64,000 nucleotides of DNA from Desulfobacter latus (GCF_013389365.1 NZ_JACADJ010000012.1:1-64000), one strand, 5' to 3'; shown: positions 17,500 to 26,575, counted from the first letter of the stretch. The notes: generated by a model from the letters alone, not told the origin. Numbers and translations are program-made.

Positions 17500-18174
17500 T
17501 TGAACAGCCTTCGTCATTTAAGGGCCATGGTCCTAACGCGCTTATCCCTTTTCATGATAATCCCCTGCATCTTAACGGCAGCCGCCTTGTTTAACGGATG
17601 CGGGATTAAAAATGATTACACGAAAAAACAGATGTTCAGACTTTGCGCAGACTGTAACGCCCCTGCCGGCCAACGCAACCGGTCAACCGGGGTCCCGCTG
17701 GTTGTTAAGCGCCTGGAGATTTCACCGGAATTCAGCGGCGCGGGATTTGTCTACCGGGTGAATCAAAACCGGTTTACCAAGGATTATTATAACAACTACA
17801 TGACATCTCCGGCCCGCATGATCAGTGATGTGATGTTTGAAGCCTTGGTCGACTCGCCTCACTTTGCCCCGGCCCCCAAAAACCGGATTCCGGACGACAT
17901 CTTTCAGTTATGGGGTAAAATCACAGCGCTTTATCGTGACCAGCGCAATGCGTCCACGGTATCGGCTGTGGTAAGCATGGCGCTCAACCTTGACCGCTTG
18001 AACAAAGCCGGGGTCACAAAGGTTCTGTCAAAAACCTATTCCGCCCAAATCCCCCTGGGCACAGACACCAGTCCCAAGGCCTATACCCAGGCCCTTAATC
18101 GTGGATTGGCCCGGATCATCAAAAATCTTCTGTCGGATTTTCAAAACGTGACGCCCCCGGCGGATAACCAATAA
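17500..18174 (+). CDS. ABC-type transport auxiliary lipoprotein (PqiC/YmbA-like)
   Basis: Protein of 224 aa. It starts at a TTG behind AAAGGAG; an internal ATG at residue 11 is possible. The N-terminus is a signal-like hydrophobic stretch ending in LFNGC, a non-canonical but usable lipobox. The rest resembles the auxiliary lipoproteins that accompany MCE transporters (VPLVVKRLEISPEFSGAGFVYR, ALVDSPHF). It probably sits at the outer membrane or periplasmic face and completes the lipid pathway. Family assignment rests on weak sequence features plus a strong context. Confidence 0.75.
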   Translation: MNSLRHLRAMVLTRLSLFMIIPCILTAAALFNGCGIKNDYTKKQMFRLCADCNAPAGQRNRSTGVPLVVKRLEISPEFSGAGFVYRVNQNRFTKDYYNNYMTSPARMISDVMFEALVDSPHFAPAPKNRIPDDIFQLWGKITALYRDQRNASTVSAVVSMALNLDRLNKAGVTKVLSKTYSAQIPLGTDTSPKAYTQALNRGLARIIKNLLSDFQNVTPPADNQ

Positions 18175-18201
18175 CCAATAAACTTTTTCAGGATGTGTCA
18201 T

Positions 18202-18966
18202 ATGAAATTTCGACCCTGTATTGATCTTCGAAACGGCAAAGTGGTCCAGATTGTGGGCGGCACCTTGTCCGACAACACCCAGGACAGGCTTGTCACCAAT
18301 TTTGAAAGTGCCCGGACTCCGGAACAGTTTGCACGGATGTACCAGGCAGACCAGCTTTTCGGCGGCCATGTTATTGCCCTTGGCCCTGGCAATAGCCAGT
18401 CAGCCCTTGAAGCGCTGCAAGCCTTCCCCGGTGGGCTTCAGATGGGCGGTGGGATTGATCCTGAAAATGCACACACGTTTCTGGATGCCGGCGCATCCCA
18501 TGTCATTGTCACATCCTATGTGTTCTCCAATGGCCGCATGGACATGGACAAGCTCAAGACCCTGGTGAATGCCGTGGGAAAAAACCGTCTGGTGCTGGAT
18601 CTAAGCTGCCGGAAAAGGGACGGACAATTCCGGATTGTGACGGACCGCTGGCAAAAATTCACCGAAAAAGCCGTAACTCCGGCCATTCTCGAACACTTGT
18701 CCGCATTCTGTGACGAGTTTTTAATCCACGGCGTGGATGTGGAAGGCAAAATGCAGGGTATCCAGGAGGAACTGGTAACGTTGCTGGGAGAACACAGCCC
18801 TATCCCGGCCACCTATGCCGGCGGTGCAAGCCGATTTTCAGACCTGGACCGGGTAAAAGCCCTTGGCAAGGGCCGTGTGGACCTGACTATCGGGTCTGCC
18901 CTGGATATTTTTGGCGGCAGCATCCCTTACGGACAGGTGGTGGCGTGGCACAAAACTCAAATCTGA
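18202..18966 (+). CDS. hisA: Eukaryote-type HisA isomerase (HIS6-like)
   Basis: TIM-barrel enzyme of 254 aa catalysing the Amadori isomerisation of ProFAR to PRFAR in histidine synthesis. The N-terminus [20 protein letters not shown], the GLQMGGGI motif, [11 protein letters not shown] and the [10 protein letters not shown] strand match the fungal/plant HIS6 form rather than ordinary bacterial HisA. AGGA lies eight bases before the chosen ATG; a start at 18193 is less well placed. It follows the Mla lipoprotein gene by 27 bases in the same direction, an unexpected neighbour for histidine synthesis, and no other his gene is nearby. Confidence 0.85.
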   Translation: MKFRPCIDLRNGKVVQIVGGTLSDNTQDRLVTNFESARTPEQFARMYQADQLFGGHVIALGPGNSQSALEALQAFPGGLQMGGGIDPENAHTFLDAGASHVIVTSYVFSNGRMDMDKLKTLVNAVGKNRLVLDLSCRKRDGQFRIVTDRWQKFTEKAVTPAILEHLSAFCDEFLIHGVDVEGKMQGIQEELVTLLGEHSPIPATYAGGASRFSDLDRVKALGKGRVDLTIGSALDIFGGSIPYGQVVAWHKTQI

Positions 18967-18975
18967 CCCGTTTAT

Positions 18976-19098
18976 ATCTAAAATTTATTCTCGCACAAAG
19001 CCTCAAAGGCACAAAGGGTCACAAAGTCGAATAAAAATCTTTGTGTTTTAGTGTCTTTGTGCGAGCTTTACAACTGAAACGCGTCATGTTTAGAATTG
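18976..19098. repeat. Dispersed palindromic repeat, copy 1
   Basis: About 120 bp with inverted halves (CGCACAAAG...CTTTGTGCG). A second copy in the same orientation lies at about 45831-45954 and shares the core (CCTCAAAGGCACAAAGGGTC) and the distal TAGAATTG. It is non-coding and follows a gene end, like REP/BIME or MITE sequences. Confidence 0.8.
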
Positions 19099-19190
19099 CT
19101 GCTGATTATTATGTTAAGCTTGGCATTATCAATATCAGAAGTAGTCAACGCCACGTCAATAAAAAACTTAGGCTACATAAATAGACAAAG

Positions 19191-20213
19191 TCAACACTTA
19201 TATTTATCTACAATTATTTCAATTTCAGAGGCCTTACCGTTTCGCTCATCTGTAGAATGTTCACAAAGATTCGGTTGCTTGAACACATTAAAACGAACCT
19301 TCAAACCACGCTTTAAAGGAATATCCCTATACGATTTTTCAATATTGGATATATGAAAATAATAATCCCCGGTTTCATGTTCAATAAATCCGTAATAATG
19401 GATGAATTTTTTAATACTTCCCTTTAATTTATTATTTTGTTCCTTTTTCAAAGTAAGTAGTCGAATAGAATGGTTGGGAGGCGTCATATCATCTGATTTG
19501 ATTTCAAAGATGGAATATGATTGAATCAACGATATCAGATTCCTGTGTCCAAAACTCCTAGGGTCAAATCCGGGATCTTCATTTTTAATAACTTCGCCTA
19601 ATTTGGCCAGTTTCACCCATTCAGAATTGGAAGCAGTTATGGATTCATAGGTGTCGATTAGAAAATTTTCAACTGAATCAATATGCGTCATTGTTTGGCC
19701 ATTGCTGTCATTGTTCTGAGACACAGGTTTTGGGGAAACGGGAAGAGGCACTGGTGATAAATTATTTGTAAAGACAAAATCATTGCAGGCCTTTTGGAAA
19801 ACGTCTTTGGTCTGCCTATTTCCAATACCCAAAACATAGAGGCCGTTTTCCCTGATTCTTAATGCCAAGTTATAAAAATCACTATCGCTTGAAACTATAC
19901 AAAATGCATTGATCCTGGGATTCAAGTGAATAATTTCAATAGCATCCATCATCAATGCGCCATCAGTAGCATTGTTGTCATATCGAAACTGCTGAACAGG
20001 GCGAATGCCAAATCTATGCAGATCATCCTTCCACCCATTCATATTGTTAGTGGTCCAGTCCCCATAAATTCTTTTAAGGGCAAGCTTACCTATCGGCCTG
20101 TTCGCATCAGAATTACCGGAACGGATCTCTTTTAAAATAGATTCGAGCAAAGATGGTTGTGCATTGTCACCATCAATCAGAACTGCAAAAGTTAATTCTT
20201 TCTCCATAACCAT
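19191..20213 (-). CDS. NYN-LOTUS-cold-shock domain protein, probable RNA nuclease
   Basis: Protein of 340 aa with three parts. An N-terminal NYN/LabA-like nuclease fold (about 5-150) carries conserved acids in FAVLIDGDNAQPS, NATDGALMMDA and CIVSSDSDFYNLALRIRENG. A central OST-HTH/LOTUS domain spans about 180-260 (WVKLAKLGEVIKNEDPGFDPRSFGHRNLISLIQSY). A C-terminal cold-shock-like OB fold follows (about 265-335, LKGSIKKFIHYYGFIEHETGDYYFHISNIE). NYN domains are PIN-like RNases and LOTUS and CSD bind RNA, so an RNA-targeting nuclease is likely. It is preceded on the same strand by the 650-aa orphan, 111 bases away, in an AT-rich region with mobile DNA. A defence role is inference. Confidence 0.8.
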   Translation of the reverse strand: MVMEKELTFAVLIDGDNAQPSLLESILKEIRSGNSDANRPIGKLALKRIYGDWTTNNMNGWKDDLHRFGIRPVQQFRYDNNATDGALMMDAIEIIHLNPRINAFCIVSSDSDFYNLALRIRENGLYVLGIGNRQTKDVFQKACNDFVFTNNLSPVPLPVSPKPVSQNNDSNGQTMTHIDSVENFLIDTYESITASNSEWVKLAKLGEVIKNEDPGFDPRSFGHRNLISLIQSYSIFEIKSDDMTPPNHSIRLLTLKKEQNNKLKGSIKKFIHYYGFIEHETGDYYFHISNIEKSYRDIPLKRGLKVRFNVFKQPNLCEHSTDERNGKASEIEIIVDKYKC

Positions 20214-20324
20214 TTACCTTACCATCGAAAAATTAGCAGCATTGAACTACCGACATTGTCAGCAAAGAACTTATAGAGGAATAGGCCTTTTGACAGGCCT
20301 GCCCCATATGAGAAACAAGATATG

Positions 20325-22277
20325 CTAAAAATCAAGAAACTCGTATTCAATCTCGTCGACGACATCTTGAACCCCCTCACAAAGGCCGACTATTTTTTTA
20401 TCGTCGACAAGAACGGAGCTATTTTTTACACACTGAATCAATAGGTCAAATAATTTATAGCGAGTCTCAGAAAAGGGGGATTGAAATACTTTCACGGCTA
20501 TTCCTAACCCTCCTTGGTTATCAGCAAAACCGTATAGCACGTCCCTCCCTATATCCGATAATTGTCCATTCACCAGTTCCAGTAGAGGCGAAACAAGTAT
20601 CAGTGCCAATAATTCTTTAGGCAATAATGAAGAATATGGCTTTTCTACCCAGACCTCATCATTCAAAAATGAATGCCACCCCGTTGACAGATGTACGCTC
20701 TCCGAAACAACGCCCTTAAAATCTAAAAAAAATCGTTCTTCACTTGGACGCTCGGATTTTTCTTCTTGTTGCCAATATAATTCCGGCAAGTTCAATTTTC
20801 CATGCATTGAAATAATAGGATCAAACGAAGAAAATATAGTTTCCAATTGCATCCTGCAAAGAGTCGCCACACATTCCATTTGCCGATTTTGTTGATCAAA
20901 TTGATTACATAGGGAATAAAGCTTTATGTACTCATCCCGGCCAAGGTAATTCCAAAAAAGTTTACTGATATTGGAAGAGCCTAAAATGGCAATATGTTTA
21001 GCTGCTCCAAATTTCCAAGACCGAAATTCTTCAATCATTCTTTCCAAAGCCACTTCAGCCGTTTCCATGGAAATCCAACTCAAAATTTCAACTAACTTTA
21101 CATCAAAAACTATTTTGTTTTCTGATTCCACGCTGATTCCTAAAATAAGATTGGGAATCGGATAGTTCTCCGGATCGAATCCCTGAAAAGAACGCAGAAT
21201 ATTCATAAAATATTCGTTACTGTTCTTACAGAAATCCCTTTTTTTTAATGCAAGGACAAAATGAAAAAATAACCAGTCTCGATGAACATCAACACTGCTA
21301 TATCCTGAATCAATGGCATACGGCTTATACCTTCTATGCTCATCGTCTTTTCCTTTTTTCCAGTGACTTCCACGAGGCCAATGTTCCAGGGCTGCGAAGC
21401 AGGACTGAATGAACAGGTTGTGCGTATCTTCAACAGTTGAGGACGTGTCTACAATCCTCTCGTTGATCCAATGCTCCTCAGAAGTTATGGGGTGCCCAAT
21501 AGGACCTAATGTTTCAGATCGTGCAGCAGCATTTACCAGATCTTTTTTGCTCGCCTTTAGAAGTTCAAAATACAGTTTGGCTTTCAAGGCCCATGAGGCA
21601 CCATCTGTTTGATCCATATTGGTTGCGTTATCAAGAACCTCGATGGTAGCATCTGCATCTCCAAGCTCCATAAATTTTTCACCAATACGGCGATAAATAT
21701 CCGCGCTTTCCCCTTCTTCAGCTAATTTGCCCTTTAATTCAGTAAGTTCATTCCATGCAGAAATTTTAAATGATTCAGAGAAATCAACAAATGCTCCATC
21801 CTGCATGGTCACCGCCAAAAGGTCTCTGAGGCTATCCGATTCAATATCAATGGAGGAATAGTTTTTTAGCATTATATAAAAAGGGGGTAAGCGTCTGAGA
21901 GCTTCCTCAGATAATTTTTTTTCAATTTTTAAACGAGTTTGAAGCTTTTGTCCCCTTAACGATATTTTTTTTGAATCCACCCCACCTTTCAACATGCGGT
22001 AAGGAGGAAATGCATTCCCATCTTCTGTTGATTTAGGGAAAAGACGTTTGTAAGGATTAAGGATACAAAGGTTATCAACAAACGTCTCGGCTTCTGATTT
22101 TACCAAAAATTTCTCCTGACGTTTATTGAAATTGTCTTTTTCAGATTCAGCAATAAATTTCTTAAAGTCCTCTTTATCCTTAATGATACCCCGGACCCAG
22201 TTGCTTAGTCTCGGAGCATCATAATACCCCAATGATGCTACAAGCTCTGTCAGTGCTACGCTTTTTTCATTTGTCAT
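20325..22277 (-). CDS. Large protein of unknown function with TPR-like segment
   Basis: Protein of 650 aa, not recognised. It is predicted soluble, with no signal or membrane segment. Residues about 180-250 resemble TPR helices (DIYRRIGEKFMELGDADATIEVLDNATNMDQTDGASWALKAKLYFEL). The N-terminus is charged and helical. The middle is rich in Trp/Phe (HRDWLFFHFVLALKKRDF) and the C-terminus acidic (DVVDEIEYEFLDF). No nuclease, ATPase or helicase motif is seen. Its codon and base use is AT-rich like the NYN gene downstream. It may be the sensor or scaffold partner of that nuclease, but nothing proves this. Confidence 0.65.
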   Translation of the reverse strand: MTNEKSVALTELVASLGYYDAPRLSNWVRGIIKDKEDFKKFIAESEKDNFNKRQEKFLVKSEAETFVDNLCILNPYKRLFPKSTEDGNAFPPYRMLKGGVDSKKISLRGQKLQTRLKIEKKLSEEALRRLPPFYIMLKNYSSIDIESDSLRDLLAVTMQDGAFVDFSESFKISAWNELTELKGKLAEEGESADIYRRIGEKFMELGDADATIEVLDNATNMDQTDGASWALKAKLYFELLKASKKDLVNAAARSETLGPIGHPITSEEHWINERIVDTSSTVEDTHNLFIQSCFAALEHWPRGSHWKKGKDDEHRRYKPYAIDSGYSSVDVHRDWLFFHFVLALKKRDFCKNSNEYFMNILRSFQGFDPENYPIPNLILGISVESENKIVFDVKLVEILSWISMETAEVALERMIEEFRSWKFGAAKHIAILGSSNISKLFWNYLGRDEYIKLYSLCNQFDQQNRQMECVATLCRMQLETIFSSFDPIISMHGKLNLPELYWQQEEKSERPSEERFFLDFKGVVSESVHLSTGWHSFLNDEVWVEKPYSSLLPKELLALILVSPLLELVNGQLSDIGRDVLYGFADNQGGLGIAVKVFQSPFSETRYKLFDLLIQCVKNSSVLVDDKKIVGLCEGVQDVVDEIEYEFLDF

Positions 22278-22641
22278 GTTTAATATCCTTTCAAATAAGT
22301 ATCATTACAATTCAACAACTCAAACTGCATCCACTTTTGAGTCCTCAGTTTAAGGATACCAAATTGGTAGCATAGAGATTTTTTTCTATTTTTTTCAAAA
22401 AAATAGGGATTGTAGTTCACGCACCTGTTTTTCAACTATCCCCATATTAACAACTTATATCTTCCTGGATAAACATTCACCAAGCTGAGATAAAAAAATG
22501 TTGGCACAATCTATCACAAGAAGACAACACTCGTAAGTTCTTATAACAGCCACGGACTGACCTGGTTTCTCACCGTGGTTCAGCCCACAACGAAAGTCGA
22601 AAGATCTGTGTGAGTTACACAGACTTTCTTATAAATATTGC
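22278..22641. other. AT-rich intergenic region left of the insertion sequence
   Basis: No convincing gene. It contains a short perfect A/T hairpin (TATTTTTTT-C-AAAAAAATA near 22396-22415), a small hairpin TCTGTGT/ACACAGA near 22605-22624 and, at 22635-22641, the left copy (ATATTGC) of the insertion sequence target duplication. Confidence 0.5.
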
Positions 22642-22645
22642 CTGG

Positions 22646-24026
22646 TTATAACGGATTTGGGGGAGGGTACTTAAAACCGCTCATTGAAGCGGAAGTCAAA
22701 AGATTTTGCAGCCAATTTTCATGATATCTGGATTTGTTTAGCCATTCGGCAGGACACCTCCATCCATCATGTCTTTCTACCGTGGTCGGGTTGCACGGAG
22801 CAAAATTTTGAATCAACGCCCACCCCCTGATACTCAATTCTGCTGACTGCAGATTTCCATGAAAATAAAAAGTAGAGAACAAATGACGGTCCATTCTCTG
22901 CATCAATCGATCTACCATATTGCTAGTTCTGTGACATCCCGGCAAGTCATACGCATTGGCATAGGATGACAGGTTTTTTTTAAATTTCATTATGGGTTGG
23001 AAAATAACGTCAGGAAGATTCTTCGCTGCATCCGCCCATTCACAAAGCCTGCGTATCCGTTGCGAAAAGGAAGCTTTGGACTCTGCCTCGTAGCAATGCC
23101 AAATTTTGTCGGCTACAGAGTCGAATATATCTTTGAACTTTTTGCTGGATCTGTCTCGAATTTTAATGAATACATGAAGGAAGCAAGCAATGACCGAAAT
23201 CCCAAAGAAAAGGGACTTCCATGCGTTGATAGTTGCATTCCAACCGTCGGTGTTTACGGATTTCGGTTGGTATTCCGGATTTAGATCCAAAGCTTCGTCC
23301 CTGAATATTCTATAGCTCTCTTTCAGTCCTTTTTCTCCGGCATCTTCACTCACGGAGGCACCTATAGTTCCGGTCAAATGACTTGATACCAAAACTTGGA
23401 ACTTAAAACAAATAAATCAATATGTTATGCCTAAAAAACGGTATCAAGTCATATGACCGGAACTATAATATGCAATTTTTTCCTACAGTCGTAGCAATAT
23501 AAACCTTGCTTCCTTTCAGTCTGGAATGTTTCTCATCAGCGGCAAGATGCTCGGGAAGGAGGTTGGGATCATTGATAGTCGTTCCAATGATACTGTTTCG
23601 GCCGAGACTTTGTTCTATTCTGTACCAATACATCGCATCTTTACCAAAAACATGGGCCAAAGCCCAGAAAGGCACGTCAAATTTTCTGAGAAACACAGCA
23701 TTCTCAGCATCGGCTGAAAATGCCACATGGTAAGGCATAACAAAGGAAGGCCTGATGGTGTAAGAAACACCATTCACAAGAATTCTGCGTGTTGGTATCC
23801 CTGTTTTTTTTGAGATCCGTATTTCTTTCATCGTATAACCTTCTTTGATTCCGTTTGGAAAAAGCTCCGGGAATTTTTCAATGAATGGCGTCAATTCATT
23901 CCTGAACTCTATTGGATCTTTTATAATGTCATTATATTTTAGTTGATTAAAAGGGAGAACAATTGTACGTTTTTTGTAGGGAGTTGATTTTGATGTCTGA
24001 ATTTTGGGCCACCTTTCGTTTTCAGA
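22646..24026 (-). pseudogene. DDE-type transposase, split by a MITE and lacking a clear start
   Basis: Two fragments form one protein. The N-terminal part runs from about 24026 to 23468 (…PEHLAADEKHSRLKGSKVYIATTVGKNCI) and the C-terminal part from about 23361 to 22646 (GASVSEDAGEKGLKESYRIF…NTDGWNATINAWKSLF…FLHVFIKIRDR). Removing the 105-bp MITE and one copy of its short target rejoins them in frame. The N-terminal frame is open from a TAA at 24027-24029 but has no ATG, GTG or TTG before the TTG at 23894, so the original start seems lost. Conserved-looking acidic residues occur in LAADEKH and NTDGWNA. The protein looks like a DDE transposase of uncertain IS family. Confidence 0.8.
23363..23467. 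mobile_element. 105-bp MITE inside the transposase
   Basis: Inverted arms of 28 bp with one mismatch (TATAGTTCCGGTCA…; 23363-23390 and 23440-23467) flank about 49 bp of AT-rich, non-coding DNA. The outermost bases read TATA on both sides, in keeping with a TA-type target as used by IS630/Tc1-like elements. It carries no transposase, so it must have been moved by an enzyme encoded elsewhere. Confidence 0.85.
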
Positions 24027-24111
24027 TTAAGTTATCAACCCTATTATAAACGACAGATTGCTTATTGTTCAGTCAAAAAATCACTCCCTCCCCCAAATCC
24101 GTTATAACCAG

Positions 24112-24421
24112 ATATTGCTATGATAAGCTATTTGTTATTTTGATCGGGAGGTAAACCAAAATTCGGACTAAGAATACCAAATCAGAAGCTTGTATGGCAT
24201 AAATATATGTGGAAGTTAGAACCCCACAATAATGGTATAAAAGCGGACTGACAACGATTTCAGAAAGGTGAGAAATAACAAAATTAAGGCTCACGACTCT
24301 TGTTTCAGAGATATAGCATACCTTTTTATTAAGTTTCAAAAAATATGATTTTATTAACTCAGACCTCGGTGGAATTTGTGAGACATGATTTCCCGGCCTG
24401 AATTATTCCGAGCCGCTCCAA
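24112..24421. other. Intergenic region right of the insertion sequence
   Basis: Begins with the right copy of the ATATTGC target duplication. The only open frame (73 codons, minus) has no ribosome site and an unconvincing composition. No terminator or RNA was recognised. Confidence 0.4.
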
Positions 24422-25726
24422 CTACTCAAATCGGGTGTAAATGGGAATAAAAGTTATATTGTCGACACGTTGTTTTTCAAATACAATCGGTGACATCACA
24501 TACCCGGTTTTAATATCCGGGTGTTCCTGCATAAAAAGATGAAGACTTTTCAGTTTTCCTTTAGGGCCGCTTTTGACCTCTATTGGAAATATATTGCCAT
24601 CATGGACGTATAAATAGTCGACTTCCGCAGAACTGCTTTTTTTATCCCGTGCCCAATAATACATTTTTCTGGATTCGGAACCACCGGCTGCCAGCAGCTC
24701 CTGACCGACAAACTGTTCTGCCAGGGCACCACGATAAACATGGGATAAATCTTTGGACCTGATAACATCCGTTGCCGATATCCCACTGCTGTATTGTACC
24801 AGGCCGATATCTAAAAAAAGCGGTTTCATTTTTTTGGGTGATACGCCTACACCTAAAGGAAGATTGTTCGCATTTGAGGCTTTTATAATCTGAATAATGA
24901 GCGCTTTCTCTAATATTTGAAGGGATGTTTTTGTTTTTTCAATCCGTCTTTCGGGATCCAACCGGGTGTATTTGATTTGACTGCCGATAAATGACGGAAT
25001 GATTCTCATTATGTGATCAAGGCTGTCAATATCGGCTCTTCTATAATATTTTATAAGTGATTGAAGATATGCTTGAAATATCTGTTCATGCACGTCAAAA
25101 CTATCCGTGATGGATTTGGTATGACAATATCTTTTGATGGCTTCAGGCATACCGCCGGTTAAAAAATATATTTTTAACTGTTCGATAATTTTTTGATGTG
25201 CAAATTCACTGACGGGTTCAAAGTTTGAGATGCAGGGGAGCTGATTTGCCAAAAGATCGTATCCGGCAGCATTTAAAAACTCATAAAAGGTCATGGGCCC
25301 CATCCATTCAAAAGCAACCCGTCCGACAGGAAAAGAAACTTGCCCCAAAGCAAATTCGAGCATTGAACCTGCCGCAGCAACATGCAGATCAGGCATTTCT
25401 TCATAGAAGTATCTCAGACTTAACAGTGCTCTTTCACACTCTTGAATTTCATCAAAAAAGAGCAGGGTTTTTCCGGGAACAATTTTAATTCCTGAAAAAA
25501 TCTCAATATCCTGTATTATTTTTTCTGCTGACAAATCCTGATCAAAAATTTTATGAATACTCCGGTCTCGCTCAAAATCCAGTTTGATCAAGGAATCAAA
25601 ACAGGTTTTACCAAAATAAGTTATGGAAAAGGTTTTACCAACCTGCCTTGCCCCCCGGAGAATTAACGGCTTCCTGAATGTTTGATTTTTCCAGTTGATT
25701 AAATGTTGATCAATTGTTCTTTTCAT
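24422..25726 (-). CDS. AAA-family ATPase with DUF4143 domain
   Basis: Protein of 434 aa. The N-terminal P-loop ATPase (AAA_14, about 15-150) shows Walker A LRGARQVGKTFS, Walker B LLFFDEIQEC and sensor-like AAAGSMLEFAL. The C-terminal DUF4143 domain (about 210-400) ends in a nuclease-like core with E-V-D and IEVKSG (SSAEVDYLYVHDGNIFPIEVKSGPKGK), a PD-(D/E)xK-type pattern. AGGAG precedes the ATG. Such proteins are common, often horizontally acquired, and sit near toxin-antitoxin and defence genes as here. Substrate and role are unknown. Confidence 0.85.
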   Translation of the reverse strand: MKRTIDQHLINWKNQTFRKPLILRGARQVGKTFSITYFGKTCFDSLIKLDFERDRSIHKIFDQDLSAEKIIQDIEIFSGIKIVPGKTLLFFDEIQECERALLSLRYFYEEMPDLHVAAAGSMLEFALGQVSFPVGRVAFEWMGPMTFYEFLNAAGYDLLANQLPCISNFEPVSEFAHQKIIEQLKIYFLTGGMPEAIKRYCHTKSITDSFDVHEQIFQAYLQSLIKYYRRADIDSLDHIMRIIPSFIGSQIKYTRLDPERRIEKTKTSLQILEKALIIQIIKASNANNLPLGVGVSPKKMKPLFLDIGLVQYSSGISATDVIRSKDLSHVYRGALAEQFVGQELLAAGGSESRKMYYWARDKKSSSAEVDYLYVHDGNIFPIEVKSGPKGKLKSLHLFMQEHPDIKTGYVMSPIVFEKQRVDNITFIPIYTRFE

Positions 25727-25877
25727 AATTTCCTCCGGCGTTATTCGTTTTTTACGGTTTAATTATTACGAAATAATTGTAATTTTACAAGGTTCTTTTT
25801 TGATACATAGTGATTTTAAATATGAATCCTAATCTATGTTAACCTTGGTTATTTTAAGGCACCCACAAAAATATCGG

Positions 25878-25905
25878 TTGACAATACTATTGTAGCTTAT
25901 ATAAT
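25878..25905 (+). promoter_or_regulatory. Strong promoter of higBA
   Basis: TTGACA (25878-25883), 16-base spacer, TATAAT (25900-25905), both perfect consensus. The higB ATG starts only six bases after the -10 box and no Shine-Dalgarno site is present, so the toxin message would be leaderless. Confidence 0.75.
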
Positions 25906-25911
25906 TTAAGC

Positions 25912-26193
25912 ATGATCAAATCGTTTAAGGATAAGGAAACCCAGAAAGTTTTTGACCGAATCTATTCAAAAAAATGGTCAAATCAACTGCAGCGAGCAGC
26001 ATTCAGAAAATTAAAAATGTTGAAGGTGTCTGAATCTTTGAATGATTTGAGAAGCCCGCCGTCTAATCATCTTGAAAAGCTATCAGGGGATAGACAGGGG
26101 CAATACAGTATCAGGATCAATAAACAATGGCGCATTTGCTTTACCTGGAGGCAGGCGAATGCGTATGACGTTGAAATCACAGATTATCATTAA
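25912..26193 (+). CDS. higB: HigB-type RelE-superfamily toxin
   Basis: Protein of 93 aa with the compact RelE/HigB fold pattern: an N-terminal FKDKETQKVFDRIYSKKW, a middle LPSS-like NHLEKLSGDRQGQYSIRINKQWRICFTW and C-terminal YDVEITDYH. HigB toxins cleave mRNA on the ribosome. The gene lies upstream of its antitoxin, the normal order for higBA, and is separated from it by 14 bases. The adjacent promoter leaves almost no 5' leader. Confidence 0.9.
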   Translation: MIKSFKDKETQKVFDRIYSKKWSNQLQRAAFRKLKMLKVSESLNDLRSPPSNHLEKLSGDRQGQYSIRINKQWRICFTWRQANAYDVEITDYH

Positions 26194-26207
26194 CCATGGG
26201 AGTTCCT

Positions 26208-26504
26208 ATGAAAAAAATACCTGCCGTCCACCCAGGGGAGATACTGCTTGAAGAGTTCATTAAACCTTACGGGCTGACTCAATATAAATTGGCAAAAAAT
26301 ATCGGTGTTTCCCAGATGAGGATATCTGAAATTGTCAATGGGAAAAGAAGTATTACCACAGACACATCCCTACGGCTTTCAAAATACTTTGGTTTGTCCC
26401 CGTCATACTGGGTAATGCTTCAAATTGAATATGATATCGACATGGCCATGGACAATCATGAACTGGCAGCAACCATAGATAAAATTGTCCCGGTAAATGC
26501 CTAA
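26208..26504 (+). CDS. higA: HigA-type HTH antitoxin
   Basis: Protein of 98 aa from the ATG preceded by GGGAG (a longer frame begins at 26196). PAVHPGEILLEEFIKPYGLTQ is the diagnostic HigA/VapI N-terminus, followed by an Xre helix-turn-helix (YKLAKNIGVSQMRISEIVNGKRSIT) and the usual LSKYFGLSPSYWVMLQIEYDID. It neutralises HigB and probably represses the shared promoter. Confidence 0.92.
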   Translation: MKKIPAVHPGEILLEEFIKPYGLTQYKLAKNIGVSQMRISEIVNGKRSITTDTSLRLSKYFGLSPSYWVMLQIEYDIDMAMDNHELAATIDKIVPVNA

Positions 26505-26543
26505 AAATTTGAAATCAAATTGGATTCCGATCGTGAAAATAAA

Positions 26544-26575
26544 ACAGGCCTGCCGGATAAATTCCGGCAGGCTTT
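26544..26575. terminator. Bidirectional terminator hairpin
   Basis: Perfect 9-bp GC-rich stem (GCCTGCCGG/CCGGCAGGC, 26548-26556 and 26564-26572) with a 7-base loop, between the convergent higA and thioredoxin genes. A T-rich run follows on the minus strand (CTGTTTTATTTT). Confidence 0.75.

Larger units (their letters stand above)
22642..24111. mobile_element. Insertion sequence with 26-bp perfect terminal inverted repeats and 7-bp target duplication
   Basis: The left end (22642-22667) and right end (24086-24111) are perfect 26-bp inverted repeats, beginning CTGGTTATAACGG and ending in a run of G then AGGG. ATATTGC occurs directly outside each end (22635-22641 and 24112-24118), a 7-bp target-site duplication. 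The 1470-bp element carries one transposase reading frame on the minus strand whose stop codon lies inside the left repeat. The frame is interrupted by a small MITE, so the copy is not autonomous. Family not identified. Confidence 0.9.

Noticed and set aside
24118-24339. 73-codon minus-strand frame right of the insertion sequence
   Set aside because: Begins without a ribosome site and ends at the target duplication; composition is like random AT-rich DNA.
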